64,000 bases of DNA from Xenophilus arseniciresistens. Lineage in GTDB: Bacteria > Pseudomonadota > Gammaproteobacteria > Burkholderiales > Burkholderiaceae_C. The notes beneath the pieces are model-generated. The model was not told where the DNA came from, made no database searches, and saw only the letters and a list, made by a program, of their open reading frames with translations. The position numbers and the translations under genes were made by a program. Below, one piece after another: positions 1 through 9,388 of this stretch (position 1 is the first letter of the stretch; the number at the start of each line of letters is the position of its first letter). The stretch lies in NCBI RefSeq assembly GCF_028023875.1, contig NZ_JAQIPB010000002.1:186001-250000 (forward strand), given 5' to 3'.

Positions 1-1032
1 CATCGAGCCGCCGTTGACGTTTAGGCGGTCGTCCGGGACGCCGAATTCCTGCTGGAACATCAGCGGCACGCCGCCGAAAGCCTCGTTGACTTCGAACAGG
101 TCGATGTCGTTGATGGTCAGGCCCGATTCCTTCAGTGCCTTGCGAGTGGAGTCGAGCACGGCGGTGAACTGGATCACCGGGTCGGCGGCGGCCACGGCGG
201 TGCTGACGAAGCGCGCACGCGGCTTCAGGCCGTGCTGCTTGGCATAGGCGCGGCTGGCGATCAACAGCGCGGCGGCACCATCGCTGACCTGCGACGAGTT
301 GCCGGCGGTGGTGGTGCCGTTGGCGGCAAACACGGCTTTCAGCGTGGCCATCTTCTCGGGGTCGGGGTTGGCGCGCACGCCCTCGTCGGCCGCGACGACC
401 GGGCTGTTCGGGTCGGCCGGGTCCTCGGTCAGATACACCAGCTGATCTTTGATGCGGCCGGCCTGCATCGCCTCGGTGGCGCGCCGATGGCTGCGCACGG
501 CAGAGGCATCCAGGGTCTCGCGCGTAATGCCGAAGCGCGTGTTCAGCAACTCCGACGAAACGCCTTGCGGTATCAGCGGGTTGTCCTGGTAGCGCGCCAG
601 TTCGCGCGGGCTGTATTGCGAACCGAGCGGCGCGCCGGGCTTGAACGACGGCGGCAGCGGCGCCTGCGACATCGACTCCACCCCCCCGCCGATGGCCAAC
701 TGGTAGGCGCCCGCCTGAATGCCATGCACGGCAAAACTCACCGCCTGCTGGCCTGAGCCGCATTGCCGATCGACCGTCACCGCCGGCACGGACTCTGGCA
801 GCCCCGCCGCCAACACGGCATGTCGCCCCAGGTTGCCGTGCTGCTGGTCCCACTGCAGCACGCAGCCGACGATCACGTCGTCTAGATCCGCCGGGTTGAT
901 GCCGGAGCGCTCGACCAACTGGCGCAACGTCTCGGCCATCAGGTCGACGGGATGCCATTTGTGCAAGCGTCCGCCGCGCTTACCCACGGGGGTGCGCAGC
1001 GCACCGACGATAACGGGTTCATGACCATTCAT
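1..1032 (-). CDS. Acetyl-CoA acyltransferase (thiolase), C-terminus cut by window edge
   Basis: Thiolases cleave 3-ketoacyl-CoA with CoA to acetyl-CoA and a shortened acyl-CoA, the last step of beta-oxidation. The visible 344 codons contain the N-terminal nucleophile motif VDRQCGSGQQA (Cys about 91), the loop motif SQVSDGAAA and the motif NEAFGG. The frame runs off the window inside VNGGS, just before the expected GHP histidine and the C-terminal catalytic cysteine, so about 50 residues are missing. The ATG at 1032 has AGGAG about 6 bases upstream. The gene lies 27 bases downstream of the acyl-CoA ligase and is the last visible member of a leftward four-gene catabolic operon. The family is certain; the chain-length preference is unknown. 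Confidence 0.93.
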   Translation of the reverse strand, partial: MNGHEPVIVGALRTPVGKRGGRLHKWHPVDLMAETLRQLVERSGINPADLDDVIVGCVLQWDQQHGNLGRHAVLAAGLPESVPAVTVDRQCGSGQQAVSFAVHGIQAGAYQLAIGGGVESMSQAPLPPSFKPGAPLGSQYSPRELARYQDNPLIPQGVSSELLNTRFGITRETLDASAVRSHRRATEAMQAGRIKDQLVYLTEDPADPNSPVVAADEGVRANPDPEKMATLKAVFAANGTTTAGNSSQVSDGAAALLIASRAYAKQHGLKPRARFVSTAVAAADPVIQFTAVLDSTRKALKESGLTINDIDLFEVNEAFGGVPLMFQQEFGVPDDRLNVNGGSM

Positions 1033-1059
1033 GTTGTTCTCCTGTAGCAAAGGGTTGGC

Positions 1060-2727
1060 TCACTCGGTGTAGCGGCCCGCGTGCTCGACGCGTATGCGCT
1101 TCTTGTCAAGCTTGCCGACGCTGGTCTTGGGGATGGTTTCGACGAACAGGACCTGGTCGGGCAACTGCCACTTGGCGAAAGCGCTGGTCAGGTGTTGCTG
1201 CAGTTGTTCCTGGGTCGCCTGCTGGCCGGGCTTCAGCACAACCAGGGCGAGCGGCCGTTCCTGCCACTTCGCATGAGGAATGCCGACAACCGCGGCGTCG
1301 CGCACGGCCGGGTGGCCCATGAGCAGGTTTTCCATGTCGATGGAAGAGATCCATTCACCACCGCTCTTGATCACGTCCTTGATGCGGTCGGTGACCTTGA
1401 GGTAGCCGTTCTCGTCCACCGTGCCGACATCGCCCGATCGCCACCAGCCGCCCTCCAGGAAGCGATCGCCGGAATCGGGCATGTCGTGGTAACTGGTCGT
1501 GATCCAGGGGCCGCGCAGGCAAATCTCGCCGGCCGACTGGCCGTCGTGCGGCAGATCCCGGTCGTTGGCATCGAGGATGCGGATGTCCACGCCGGTCAGG
1601 ACCAGGCCCTGCTTGCGCTTGAGATTCCACCGCTCGTCCTGAGTCAAGCGCTTCCTCAACGTGGGCTTGAGGCGGTTGACGGTCACCAGCGTCGTGGCTT
1701 CGGTGGCGCCGTAGCCGTGCACCACCTCGGCACCTGTGAGTTCGTGGAAGCCGATCATCATCGACAGCGGCGGCTCGCTCGCGCCGGACAGCATGCGCAT
1801 GCGGCTGAAGTCCGGCTTGACCGGCAGCGTCTCGATGTACTGCAGCATCGGTTGGAAGATGGCCGGTGCGCCGTTGGTGATGGTCACGCCCTCGGCAATC
1901 ATGGTGTCGACCAGCGGCTTGGTGTCCTCGGCAGCGTAGCGTCCCGGCAGCACGATCTTGTCGGCCAGCAGCGTGGCGGCCTGTGGTAAGCCCCAGCACT
2001 GCCCGTGGAACATGGGCGTGATGAGCATGACGCAGTCATCCAGCGTCATGCCCATGTTGGTGGCCATGCCCGTGGAGTGCAGGTAGATGCCGCGGTGCGA
2101 GTAGTACACGCCCTTGGGTTTGCCCGTGGTGCCGGTGGTGTAGCAGGCGCTGTAAGCCGAGGTTTCGTCGATCTCGGGCCAGTCGATCTTGGCGTCAGCA
2201 GCGGCCAGCAGGTCTTCGTAGTGCAGCAGCGGTTTCAGCGTAGTCTTGATCTGGTCCAGCGGCTTGTCGGTCATCACGATCCAGCCCTTGATCTGGGGCG
2301 AGTTCGCTGCGACGGATTCGGCGATCGGCAGCAAGGACTCGTCCACGCAAACGTAGGACACCTTGCTGTGGCCGACCACGTAGCCCAGGTCCTCGGCGCC
2401 CAGGCGCAGGTTCATCTGCAGCATGACCGCGCCCAGGCCGGGGATGGACCAGTACAGCTCGAAGTGGCGCCGGCTGTTCCAGTCCAGCACACCGACGCGG
2501 TCGCCCGGCTCGACACCGAGCGCGCGCAGCGCATTGGCGCTGCGGCAGACGCGCGCGTAGCAGTCGGCATAGGTGTAGCGATCCCAGCCGCCATCGGGTG
2601 TGCGGTAGACGATCTCCTGGTCCCCGTGGGTGCGCGCGGCGTGCCGGATCAGCGTCGTGGTGTTGAGCTGGCGTTCGTTGCCCGTGGTGGACGGGCAGCC
2701 GCGGATGGGCTGGGTGGTGCTGGTCAT
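1060..2727 (-). CDS. Fatty-acyl-CoA synthetase / acyl-CoA ligase (AMP-forming)
   Basis: This 555-residue enzyme activates a carboxylic acid to its CoA thioester through an acyl-adenylate. The adenylate-forming signature [16 protein letters not shown] lies near residue 190, followed by HGYGATE, the GWWRSGDVG region, the hinge [15 protein letters not shown] and the C-terminal lysine motif [11 protein letters not shown]. The segment MNLRL resembles medium/long-chain fatty-acid ligases. The ATG at 2727 was chosen over longer in-frame extensions because AGGAGACC precedes it at good spacing and the family N-terminus fits. It sits 11 bases after the racemase gene and 27 bases before the thiolase. 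It presumably feeds the pathway encoded by this operon, but its substrate is not evident. Confidence 0.93.
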   Translation of the reverse strand: MTSTTQPIRGCPSTTGNERQLNTTTLIRHAARTHGDQEIVYRTPDGGWDRYTYADCYARVCRSANALRALGVEPGDRVGVLDWNSRRHFELYWSIPGLGAVMLQMNLRLGAEDLGYVVGHSKVSYVCVDESLLPIAESVAANSPQIKGWIVMTDKPLDQIKTTLKPLLHYEDLLAAADAKIDWPEIDETSAYSACYTTGTTGKPKGVYYSHRGIYLHSTGMATNMGMTLDDCVMLITPMFHGQCWGLPQAATLLADKIVLPGRYAAEDTKPLVDTMIAEGVTITNGAPAIFQPMLQYIETLPVKPDFSRMRMLSGASEPPLSMMIGFHELTGAEVVHGYGATEATTLVTVNRLKPTLRKRLTQDERWNLKRKQGLVLTGVDIRILDANDRDLPHDGQSAGEICLRGPWITTSYHDMPDSGDRFLEGGWWRSGDVGTVDENGYLKVTDRIKDVIKSGGEWISSIDMENLLMGHPAVRDAAVVGIPHAKWQERPLALVVLKPGQQATQEQLQQHLTSAFAKWQLPDQVLFVETIPKTSVGKLDKKRIRVEHAGRYTE

Positions 2728-2738
2728 TTTCTGGTCTC

Positions 2739-3806
2739 CTAAGTAATTGCGTTGAGTGCCTGGAACCGTGGGGCCGGGGCCGCCTCGATGGCGCCGGAGG
2801 GGGTGGTCTGGTAGATGCCCCGTGCCGCGTTGTGCGGATGCCGCGCCGCCTCGGCCAGGCTGAGCACGGGCGCGAAGCAGGCGTCGCTGCCTTCGAGCAA
2901 CGCGCACCAATGCGCCCTGGGTTGGCTGCGGATGAGGGCCGCAATGCGCTCCTTCAGCGCTGGCCACGTCGTCGTGTCGTACTGGTCGGCAGGGTTCACG
3001 TCCGTCAGGCCCAGCTTCGACAGCAGCAGTGCGTGGAACGCGGGCTCCACCACCGCGAGGCTGATGAAGCCGCCGTCGGCACAGGCGTACACGTCATAGA
3101 ACGGCGAATCGTGAAACGGGCTCGGCTTCGTGCCGTCGATCTGTCCATTGGCGCGAATCCAATGCACCAGCGTGCCCATCATGGCCACGATGTCGATGAT
3201 GGCGGCATCCACGACCCGGCCGCGGCCACTGCCCCTACCGTTACCGCGCGCATCGACCAGCGCGCAGGCGACACCGAAGGCCATGCCCAGCGCCCCGGCC
3301 GCGTCCCCGAGCACCGAGGGCGGCACGATGGGCATCTGCCCCTTGCGCGCCGACAGCGACAGCAGGCCCGTCAGCGCCACGTAGTTCAGGTCGTGGCCAG
3401 CGGCCCGGGAGAGCGGGCCGTCCTGGCCCCAGCCCGTCATCCGGCCATAGACCAGCTTGGGGTTGCGCGCCGCGCATTCGGCGGGGCCGAACCCCAGCCG
3501 TTCCATCACGCCGGGGCGAAAGCCTTCGATCAGAACGTCGGACTGGCCGATCAGATCCAGGGCGCGCGCCTTGCCGCCGGGCGACTTCAGGTCGGTGATC
3601 TCGACCGTCTTGCCCCGGTGCAGCGGGTTGGCCGCCGCCCCGCCCAGCGGCTGCGCCCCGGCGGCCTGCTCGGCCCGTGTCAGCGCAATCACCTCGGCAC
3701 CCATGTCGGCCAGCATCATGGCGGCGAGCGGGCCCGGCCCGATCCCTTCGAACTCCACCACACGGACGCCGTGCAGTGGCTTTTGCAGCGTGTGCGAGGC
3801 GTTCAC
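2739..3806 (-). CDS. Alpha-methylacyl-CoA racemase (CaiB/BaiF CoA-transferase family)
   Basis: This 355-residue protein belongs to the family III CoA-transferase fold. The block GRMTGWGQDGPL followed by AGHDLNY is the hallmark of alpha-methylacyl-CoA racemases, which interconvert 2R- and 2S-methylacyl-CoA so that stereospecific dehydrogenases can act. The His (about 138), Asp (about 168, LGDAAG) and Glu (about 254, VVEPAF) match the known catalytic His/Asp/Glu set. The start is taken as GTG at 3806, which overlaps the stop of the dehydrogenase gene by 4 bases (GTGA) and implies translational coupling; a longer ATG frame would lie inside that gene. A Gly/Arg-rich stretch near residues 188-197 lengthens one loop. 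A generic CoA-transferase role is the main alternative. Confidence 0.87.
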   Translation of the reverse strand: MNASHTLQKPLHGVRVVEFEGIGPGPLAAMMLADMGAEVIALTRAEQAAGAQPLGGAAANPLHRGKTVEITDLKSPGGKARALDLIGQSDVLIEGFRPGVMERLGFGPAECAARNPKLVYGRMTGWGQDGPLSRAAGHDLNYVALTGLLSLSARKGQMPIVPPSVLGDAAGALGMAFGVACALVDARGNGRGSGRGRVVDAAIIDIVAMMGTLVHWIRANGQIDGTKPSPFHDSPFYDVYACADGGFISLAVVEPAFHALLLSKLGLTDVNPADQYDTTTWPALKERIAALIRSQPRAHWCALLEGSDACFAPVLSLAEAARHPHNAARGIYQTTPSGAIEAAPAPRFQALNAIT

Positions 3807-4948
3807 AGCTTCCTCGCAATCAGTTCTTTCATGACCTCGTTCGCGCCGCCGTAGATCTTCTGCACGCGCGAGGTGGTGTACATGCGCGCGATCGGGTATT
3901 CGTACATGTAGCCGTAGCCGCCGAACATCTGCAGGCACTCGTCCACCACGCGGCACTGCTGCTCGCTGCACCACCACTTGGCCATGTACGCGGCTTCGGC
4001 GTCGAGCTTTCCGTCCAGCAGCCGCTGGATGCAGTCGTTGACGAAGGTGCGCACCACGTGAGCGGTGGTGGCGATCTCGGCCAGCTTGTGGCGCGTGGTC
4101 TGCATCTCGAACAGCGGTGCGCCGAAAATCTTGCGCTCCTTCGTGTATTCGACGGTGAGTTCCAGGGCCCGGTCGATGATGGCCGCCGCAGGCACGGCGA
4201 TGGTCATGCGTTCGTAGGGCAACTGGCCCATCAACTGCTTGAAACCAAGCCCTTCGACGCCCCCCAGGACTTGATCGACCGGCACGCGCACCCCGTCGAA
4301 GAAGAGTTCGGCGGTGTCCGACGCATGCAGGCCGATCTTGTCGAGCAGGCGGCCCACGCGGAACCCTGGCAGGTTCTCGGTCTCCACCACGATCAGCGAA
4401 AGGCCTCGGCTGCCCGCCTCGCCGGTGCGTGCGACCACAATCAGCAGATTGCAGGTGTAGCCGTTGGTGATGAAGGTCTTGGCACCGTCGATCACGTAGT
4501 GGTCGCCATCACGGCGCGCGCGGGTGGCGATGGCCTTGAGGTCCGTCCCGCAGCCGGGTTCGGTCATCGCAATGCCGAGCAGCATCTCGCCGCTGCTCAG
4601 CTTGGGCAGCCAGCGCTGCTTCTGCTCCTCGGTGCCGTAGTCCATGATGTAGTGCGCAGCGATGCTGTTCACCTGGACGTTGTTGGGCATTTCCGCTCTG
4701 GTCAACTCATCCTGTACCACCAGCTGGTAGGCAATGCTGGCCCCGGTGCCGCCGTAGGCTTCGGGCATTTCGGGCAGCATGAACCCCATCTCGCCGAAGG
4801 GCCGCCAGGTCTCGCGCGGGACGTAGCCCTGTTCGCGCCAAGCGGGCAGGTGCGGAGCCATCTCGGCGGCGATGTAGCGGCGCACCTGGTCGCGAAAGGT
4901 CTCGATGTCGCTGTCCATCCAGGGTTGACGGTGCAATTGCGGCAGCAT
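3803..4948 (-). CDS. Acyl-CoA dehydrogenase, LCAD-like
   Basis: This 381-residue flavoprotein introduces the alpha,beta double bond in an acyl-CoA and passes electrons to ETF. It carries the family motif AMTEPGCGTDL, and the C-terminal IYGGANEVMKELIAR strongly resembles long-chain acyl-CoA dehydrogenase (LCAD). As in LCAD and isovaleryl-CoA dehydrogenase, the usual YEGT glutamate is replaced by glycine. The likely catalytic base is Glu246 in LPYERM instead, so the enzyme should be active. It is the first gene of the leftward operon, with GAGGAG upstream of the ATG. The matching etfBA genes lie at 11195-12890 in the same cargo region. Confidence 0.94.
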   Translation of the reverse strand: MLPQLHRQPWMDSDIETFRDQVRRYIAAEMAPHLPAWREQGYVPRETWRPFGEMGFMLPEMPEAYGGTGASIAYQLVVQDELTRAEMPNNVQVNSIAAHYIMDYGTEEQKQRWLPKLSSGEMLLGIAMTEPGCGTDLKAIATRARRDGDHYVIDGAKTFITNGYTCNLLIVVARTGEAGSRGLSLIVVETENLPGFRVGRLLDKIGLHASDTAELFFDGVRVPVDQVLGGVEGLGFKQLMGQLPYERMTIAVPAAAIIDRALELTVEYTKERKIFGAPLFEMQTTRHKLAEIATTAHVVRTFVNDCIQRLLDGKLDAEAAYMAKWWCSEQQCRVVDECLQMFGGYGYMYEYPIARMYTTSRVQKIYGGANEVMKELIARKL

Positions 4949-5095
4949 GGGAGCGCTCCTCAGAAGGTTTGTACGATGAAGGTTTGAAAACTTGGCCAGC
5001 GATGCGGCCCCGGGTCATGCCCGCATACCCACAACGGGGCGGGCGAAGCGTCGAATCTCTGCGTTCTCAGTCTGTCCAGGGCATATGGTCGGCAT

Positions 5096-6127
5096 TCAGC
5101 CCGTGCGCGTCTTGCCCGCCAGTGCATGGCAAGTTGACTTTGCGTGTGCAAGGGAAAGCCCGGCTGACTCGACCGGGCCGATGGCGGAGCCGTGAGCAGT
5201 CATGCCGCGTGCATCGCTGGGCGACACTCCAAAGCGTTGTTTGAATGCGCGGCAGAAATGGCTGGTGGAGTTGAAGCCCCAGTGAAAGGCGATCGCCGAG
5301 ACCTGCAGATGCCGGCAGACCGGGTCAACGAGTGTCCGCCAGCACGCTTGCAATCGGCTTTCCAGGATGTGGCCGACCACCGTGGTATCGCCCTGCGCAA
5401 ACAGCGCATGAAGGTAACGCAGTGAAATACCGTGCGCCGCGGCGATGCGTGCCGGACTCAGGTCATCCTCTTGAAAATGCTGGGCGATGTAGGCAAGTAC
5501 TCGTTCGCGCAACGCGGCCATGGCCGTGAATCGAGTGGCGCTCTCCGGCTCTGGCAGCGCAATGTCCAGAAGCCCGATCACCGTGCGGCAAAGGGCGACG
5601 TGGGCGGAGGGCGGCACGGCGCCGATCTCCTTTGCCAACCCCATCAGGTGTTGGCTGAGCAGTGAGCCCACGCCTGTGTGACTGTCAATGCGGCAGGCTG
5701 CGGGCGGCTGCTTGCGGCCCGGTAGATGCTCGCGCATGAGCTGCCAGGGAATCATCAACGACACGCTGTGGGTTCGTTCCAGCACCTCATAGTCTTGCCG
5801 CTGATCGGTACGCCAGAGGAACATGTCGCCCTCGCAGATTGGCGTGTCCCACTGCTGCAACTGTACTCGGCCGCTCAGGTTCAGCTGCAGCCCCAGGCAG
5901 AACTCATCGTCGAATGACGAATGTCCAGGAGGAGACTGCTCGACGCAAGCACCGGTCACGGTGCATACCAAGGAGGCTCCGGCGAGTTCGTGTCGCCGCA
6001 ACTTCGCCTGGAATGCAGCAGGCTTCGCCGGGGAGGAAAGACTCCAGCGCTGGAAGGAGTCCTTGAGGATCGCTTCCGTCGCATCTATCCTGCCCTCGAT
6101 GGGCGCATGGTCGATGGACCAACCCAT
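5096..6127 (-). CDS. AraC-family transcriptional regulator
   Basis: This 343-residue protein has an N-terminal ligand/AraC-binding-like domain (about 1-215) and a C-terminal double helix-turn-helix (about 230-325) with the typical block FHWGFNSTSHFCRAFKQRFGVSP. The ATG at 6127 (MGWSIDHAP) was preferred over the upstream ATG at 6241 because the family N-terminus fits; neither has a convincing ribosome-binding site. It lies upstream of and codirectional with the acyl-CoA dehydrogenase operon, and divergent from the SDR gene, so either may be its target. The last 20 or so codons lie inside a 63-base repeat that recurs inverted at 8320-8382, so the C-terminal tail may be acquired sequence. Confidence 0.88.
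   Translation of the reverse strand: MGWSIDHAPIEGRIDATEAILKDSFQRWSLSSPAKPAAFQAKLRRHELAGASLVCTVTGACVEQSPPGHSSFDDEFCLGLQLNLSGRVQLQQWDTPICEGDMFLWRTDQRQDYEVLERTHSVSLMIPWQLMREHLPGRKQPPAACRIDSHTGVGSLLSQHLMGLAKEIGAVPPSAHVALCRTVIGLLDIALPEPESATRFTAMAALRERVLAYIAQHFQEDDLSPARIAAAHGISLRYLHALFAQGDTTVVGHILESRLQACWRTLVDPVCRHLQVSAIAFHWGFNSTSHFCRAFKQRFGVSPSDARGMTAHGSAIGPVESAGLSLAHAKSTCHALAGKTRTG
5106..5168 (+). repeat. 63-bp inverted repeat, copy A
   Basis: About 54 of 63 bases match the reverse complement of 8320-8382, including a shared core of 36 of 37 bases from CGCGTCTTGCCC onward. Copy A overlaps the 3' end of the AraC gene that ends at 5096. The two copies bracket the araC-SDR-araC segment. The nature of the element is unknown. 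Confidence 0.75.
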
Positions 6128-6413
6128 GGGTGACTGTTGCAGCACTTGTCGTCTCCTGAATCTGCCCCCAGACGCCGCAGCCCATCGGGACCGGAGCGTC
6201 GACACCGTGGCGTGCTTTCGTGCGGCGCTCAGGGTACCCAAGGCATACAGGCAATCGTAGGCAGCGGTGCTTGGCGCGGCAATGACGGATGGTCTCGATC
6301 AACTGACAAGGCACCTCTTTCGACGGATGGGGGAGCGAGGCAACCCCGCAGCCGAGCGGCCCTGCGCTAACCTCCCGGCATCGACGGCGAACTGAAGATG
6401 CAAGGAGACGATG

Positions 6414-7184
6414 ATGGATCTGGGTGCAATGCTGGCAGGCAAGCGGGTGCTGGTCACGGGGGCCTCGTCGGGCCTGGGCGAGAACTTCGCTCGGCTGGCT
6501 GCTGATTGCAAGGCCAAGGTAGTGATTGGGGCGCGGCGCAAGGCGCGGCTCGACAAACTCGCCCAGGAACTCGAAAAGCTCGGTTCGCCTCAGGTCACGG
6601 TGCTGGAAATGGATGTGGCTTCCGAGCAGTCCATCGACGACGCCTTCGCCGAGATAGACGCCTCGGGCACCATCCTCGACGTGGTGGTTAACAACGCCGG
6701 GGCTTCCAACGACGCCTTGTCGCTCACGCTGCCTGCGTCCGACTTCGACTCGCTGATGGAGACCAACGTGCGCGGCGTGTGGCTGGTGGCCGCGCGTGCC
6801 GCGCAGCGCTGGGTGGATGCGGGGCGGGGAGGCTCAGTCATCAACATCGCATCGATCCTGGGCGAACGCGTGATGCCGGGCGCCATGCTGTATGCCACGT
6901 CCAAGGCTGCAGTCGTGCACATGACCAAGAGCCTGGCGCTCGAATGGGCGCGCCACGGCATTCGCGTCAATGCCATCGAGCCGGGCTACATCGACACCGA
7001 GATGACCGATGCCATGTGGGATACCGACCATGGCAAGGCGCTTATCAAGCGCATCCCGATGCGCCGCCTGGGTAAGCCGGAGGAGCTCAACGGTCTGTTC
7101 CTGCTGTTCGCGACCGAGGCCGGGTCGTGGATGACCGGCGCCTGCGTGCCAGTGGATGGCGGGCATCTGTGCTCGTCGCTTTGA
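6414..7184 (+). CDS. Short-chain dehydrogenase/reductase (SDR)
   Basis: This classical SDR of about 256 residues has the NAD(P)-binding motif TGASSGLG near the N-terminus, the NNAG motif, a catalytic Ser in INIASILG and the YATSK catalytic Tyr/Lys. ATG codons occur at 6411 and 6414. The AAGGAG at 6402-6407 is spaced better for 6414. In this context (ligase, dehydrogenases, thiolase) it is a candidate 3-hydroxyacyl-CoA dehydrogenase, but SDR substrates cannot be predicted from sequence alone. It is divergent from the araC gene at 5096-6127 and convergent, 22 bases apart, with the araC gene at 7207-8235. Confidence 0.92.
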   Translation: MDLGAMLAGKRVLVTGASSGLGENFARLAADCKAKVVIGARRKARLDKLAQELEKLGSPQVTVLEMDVASEQSIDDAFAEIDASGTILDVVVNNAGASNDALSLTLPASDFDSLMETNVRGVWLVAARAAQRWVDAGRGGSVINIASILGERVMPGAMLYATSKAAVVHMTKSLALEWARHGIRVNAIEPGYIDTEMTDAMWDTDHGKALIKRIPMRRLGKPEELNGLFLLFATEAGSWMTGACVPVDGGHLCSSL

Positions 7185-7206
7185 GTGCGACCGCGTCGAA
7201 GCAGCG

Positions 7207-8235
7207 CTACGTTTTTTGGGTGCGCGAACGATAGACGCCTGGCGTGCTGCCGGTCCATGACTTGAAGGCCCGCTGGAAGGCGGTGCCGTCGGCGAACCCC
7301 AACTCGGCGGCGATGGCGCTCAGCGCGGCATCGGTGCTGGTCAACCGAACGATCGCCATGTCGCGCCGTAACTCGTCCTTCAGCACCTGAAAGGACTTGC
7401 CCTCCACGGCCAGATGCCGCTGCAGTGCGCTGACCGACATGTGCAAGCGCTGCGCGGCGACAGTCAGATCGGGCCACTCCGGGCACGCTTGCTGCAATAG
7501 CGCGCGCACCCGCGCGCTGGCTGTCCGCTCGATTAGACGCGGGCCGATCAGGTTGCCCGGTGTGGCACGCAAAAAGGTCTGGAGCGCGGCGGTGTCACGG
7601 CGCATCGGCTGCGTGAATGCGGATGCCTCGAACCAGACCGCCGACCGCGCCTGCCCGAACCGCAACGTGCCCGAGAAGATTTGGGCATAGTCTGCGGCAC
7701 GCGGCGGTGGCTCGAAGGCAAAATCGAGCCCTCTGGGCACCAGTCGGCCGCCGTGCAGCCATACCAGCAGACGCCAGAAAACGCGCAACAGCAGCCCGTG
7801 CAGGAAGTCTGAATGTTTGCCCAGAGCGTGGCGCACGTCCAGAGCAGCACCCTTGAGCAAGCCATCAGAGACGGGCACAAGCGCCACGTCGTCCTGCAGC
7901 AGGGCGAAGGATGCACTCACGCGCTGCAAGGCGGCTGCCAGCGTCTTGGCCCCGAGCGTAGAGCGAGCCATCAGCGCAAAGCTGCCGCAGCGCAACGGCC
8001 GACCGTGTAGATGGCCTAGGCATTCGTCGTCCAAGCTGTTCTTCACGGCACTGAAGAGTGCGATGTATTGCTCTATGGTCACACGCGACTGCTCCAGATG
8101 CAGCAGCGACTCGGCGATGCGGGCCTGCGCCAGAACGCCATCCAGCCAGGACTCGGTGGCCAGTCCTTTGCTGCGCGCGCCGTCGAGCAGGCCATGCACG
8201 GCAAAAACAGGAACAGTGACGACGGGTTTCAACAT
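7207..8235 (-). CDS. AraC-family regulator, arabinose-binding-like N-terminal domain (OruR/ArgR-like type)
   Basis: This protein of 342 residues has an N-terminal domain typical of the group that begins with an HGLL segment and ends in an HTH of the form LGFADGTAFQRAFKSWTGSTPGVYR. The ATG at 8235 (MLKPVV) is preferred; an in-frame TTG lies 15 bases upstream. It is unrelated in its N-terminal half to the other AraC gene nearby, so the two regulators probably answer different ligands. It is divergent from the nitroreductase gene and probably controls that rightward set. Confidence 0.88.
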   Translation of the reverse strand: MLKPVVTVPVFAVHGLLDGARSKGLATESWLDGVLAQARIAESLLHLEQSRVTIEQYIALFSAVKNSLDDECLGHLHGRPLRCGSFALMARSTLGAKTLAAALQRVSASFALLQDDVALVPVSDGLLKGAALDVRHALGKHSDFLHGLLLRVFWRLLVWLHGGRLVPRGLDFAFEPPPRAADYAQIFSGTLRFGQARSAVWFEASAFTQPMRRDTAALQTFLRATPGNLIGPRLIERTASARVRALLQQACPEWPDLTVAAQRLHMSVSALQRHLAVEGKSFQVLKDELRRDMAIVRLTSTDAALSAIAAELGFADGTAFQRAFKSWTGSTPGVYRSRTQKT

Positions 8236-8319
8236 GGTCAAAGGGAGCAACGATAGCTGGCGCTGAATCCGAAATTACACCAAGAAAACGGCCCGCTAAC
8301 GATGTAGCGTCCGGCTGCG

Positions 8320-8382
8320 GTCAACCGGATTTTGCCTTGTGCATACAAAGTCAACTCGCCATGCACTGGCGGGCAAGACGCG
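8320..8382 (-). repeat. 63-bp inverted repeat, copy B
   Basis: This is the inverted partner of 5106-5168. Here it is intergenic, between the araC gene and the nitroreductase. When both copies are read in the frame CPPVHG(K/E)LTL, several differences are synonymous, which hints that the repeat may once have been coding. No known insertion-sequence end was recognised. Confidence 0.75.
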
Positions 8383-8529
8383 TATGTGCCGAGTGCCCAG
8401 AATACCGCTTGGTAGCACACCCAGGGACGACCCGTGGACGTTCGGCATCGATGCATTCGCATGAATGCTTCTTCGGCAACGGCATGTCGGTGTGCTCACC
8501 CGAATAGCCCAGCAACCAGGAGAGAGTGA

Positions 8530-9231
8530 ATGTCTGTCTGCGCCGTGCCTTTGCGCAACATGCTGATTGATGCGGTGATGCGCGAACGTCGTTCCGTGCG
8601 CGCCTTTCTGCCGACCCCGGTGTCGCAAGAAGCGGTGGCCCAGATTCTGTCGGTGGCAGCCAGCGCGCCCAGTGGCACCAACACCCAGCCGTGGCATGTC
8701 ATTGCCGTGGCGGGCGAGGCGAGGAAGCGCCTATGCGACCGTGTATTGCACGCCTTTCACCATGAAGAGGGAGAGCACCAGTCCGAATACGACATCTACC
8801 CGGCCGAGTTCTTCGAGCCCTACCTGACCAGGCGGCGTCGGTGCGGTTTCGCTCTTTATGCCGCAGTCGGAATCTCCAAGGGAGATACGGATGCCATGCG
8901 CGCTCAACATGCACGCAACTTTGCCTTCTTCGATGCGCCGGTCGGTTTGATCTTCACCTTGGACCGGCGTATGGTGCAGAGCAGTTGGGTGGACTACGGG
9001 ATGTTCTTACAGAACATCATGCTGGCGGCCCGCGCACGAGGCCTGGATACCTGTTCGCAGATGGCGTGGACCCTTTACCCGCGCCTTCTGGCTGAAGCCC
9101 TGCAAATCCCGGACGGGCAGATGGTCCTGTGCGGCATGGCACTGGGCTATGCCGACCCGGCGGCCGTGGTGAACCGCGTGCGCACCGAGCGTGAGCCGGT
9201 CGAGAACTTCACACGCTTCAGCGGCTTCTAG
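8530..9231 (+). CDS. Nitroreductase-family FMN flavoprotein
   Basis: This 233-residue protein has the family's FMN-binding blocks RRSVRAF (residues about 21-27) and SAPSGTNTQPWH, and a C-terminal MALGYADP block. Members reduce nitro groups, quinones or enoates with NAD(P)H. The start at 8530 is supported by AGGAGAG upstream. The first 13 residues (MSVCAVPLRNMLI) resemble the start of the downstream acyl-CoA dehydrogenase rather than usual nitroreductases. The gene leads a rightward set that continues with a DmdC-type dehydrogenase and ETF, so it may act on a pathway intermediate, but the role is unknown. Confidence 0.9.
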   Translation: MSVCAVPLRNMLIDAVMRERRSVRAFLPTPVSQEAVAQILSVAASAPSGTNTQPWHVIAVAGEARKRLCDRVLHAFHHEEGEHQSEYDIYPAEFFEPYLTRRRRCGFALYAAVGISKGDTDAMRAQHARNFAFFDAPVGLIFTLDRRMVQSSWVDYGMFLQNIMLAARARGLDTCSQMAWTLYPRLLAEALQIPDGQMVLCGMALGYADPAAVVNRVRTEREPVENFTRFSGF

Positions 9232-9388
9232 AAATCTTGTCATACCAACTAATCGCGTCGTAAGCCGCCTGAGAAATTCAGCCGCCCTGAAGCGGTTGAT
9301 CGACCGGGCCTTGTCCTGGTGGGTAGGGTCATGCATGGATGTATGCCCTATGGGGCAGACGGGTTGAACCCACAAAGAGGAGTAAGCA

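Noticed and set aside
232-1024. Plus-strand frames opposite the thiolase
   Set aside because: They are antisense to a well-supported thiolase with catalytic motifs and show only Arg/Gly/Ala-rich translation typical of GC-rich shadow frames.
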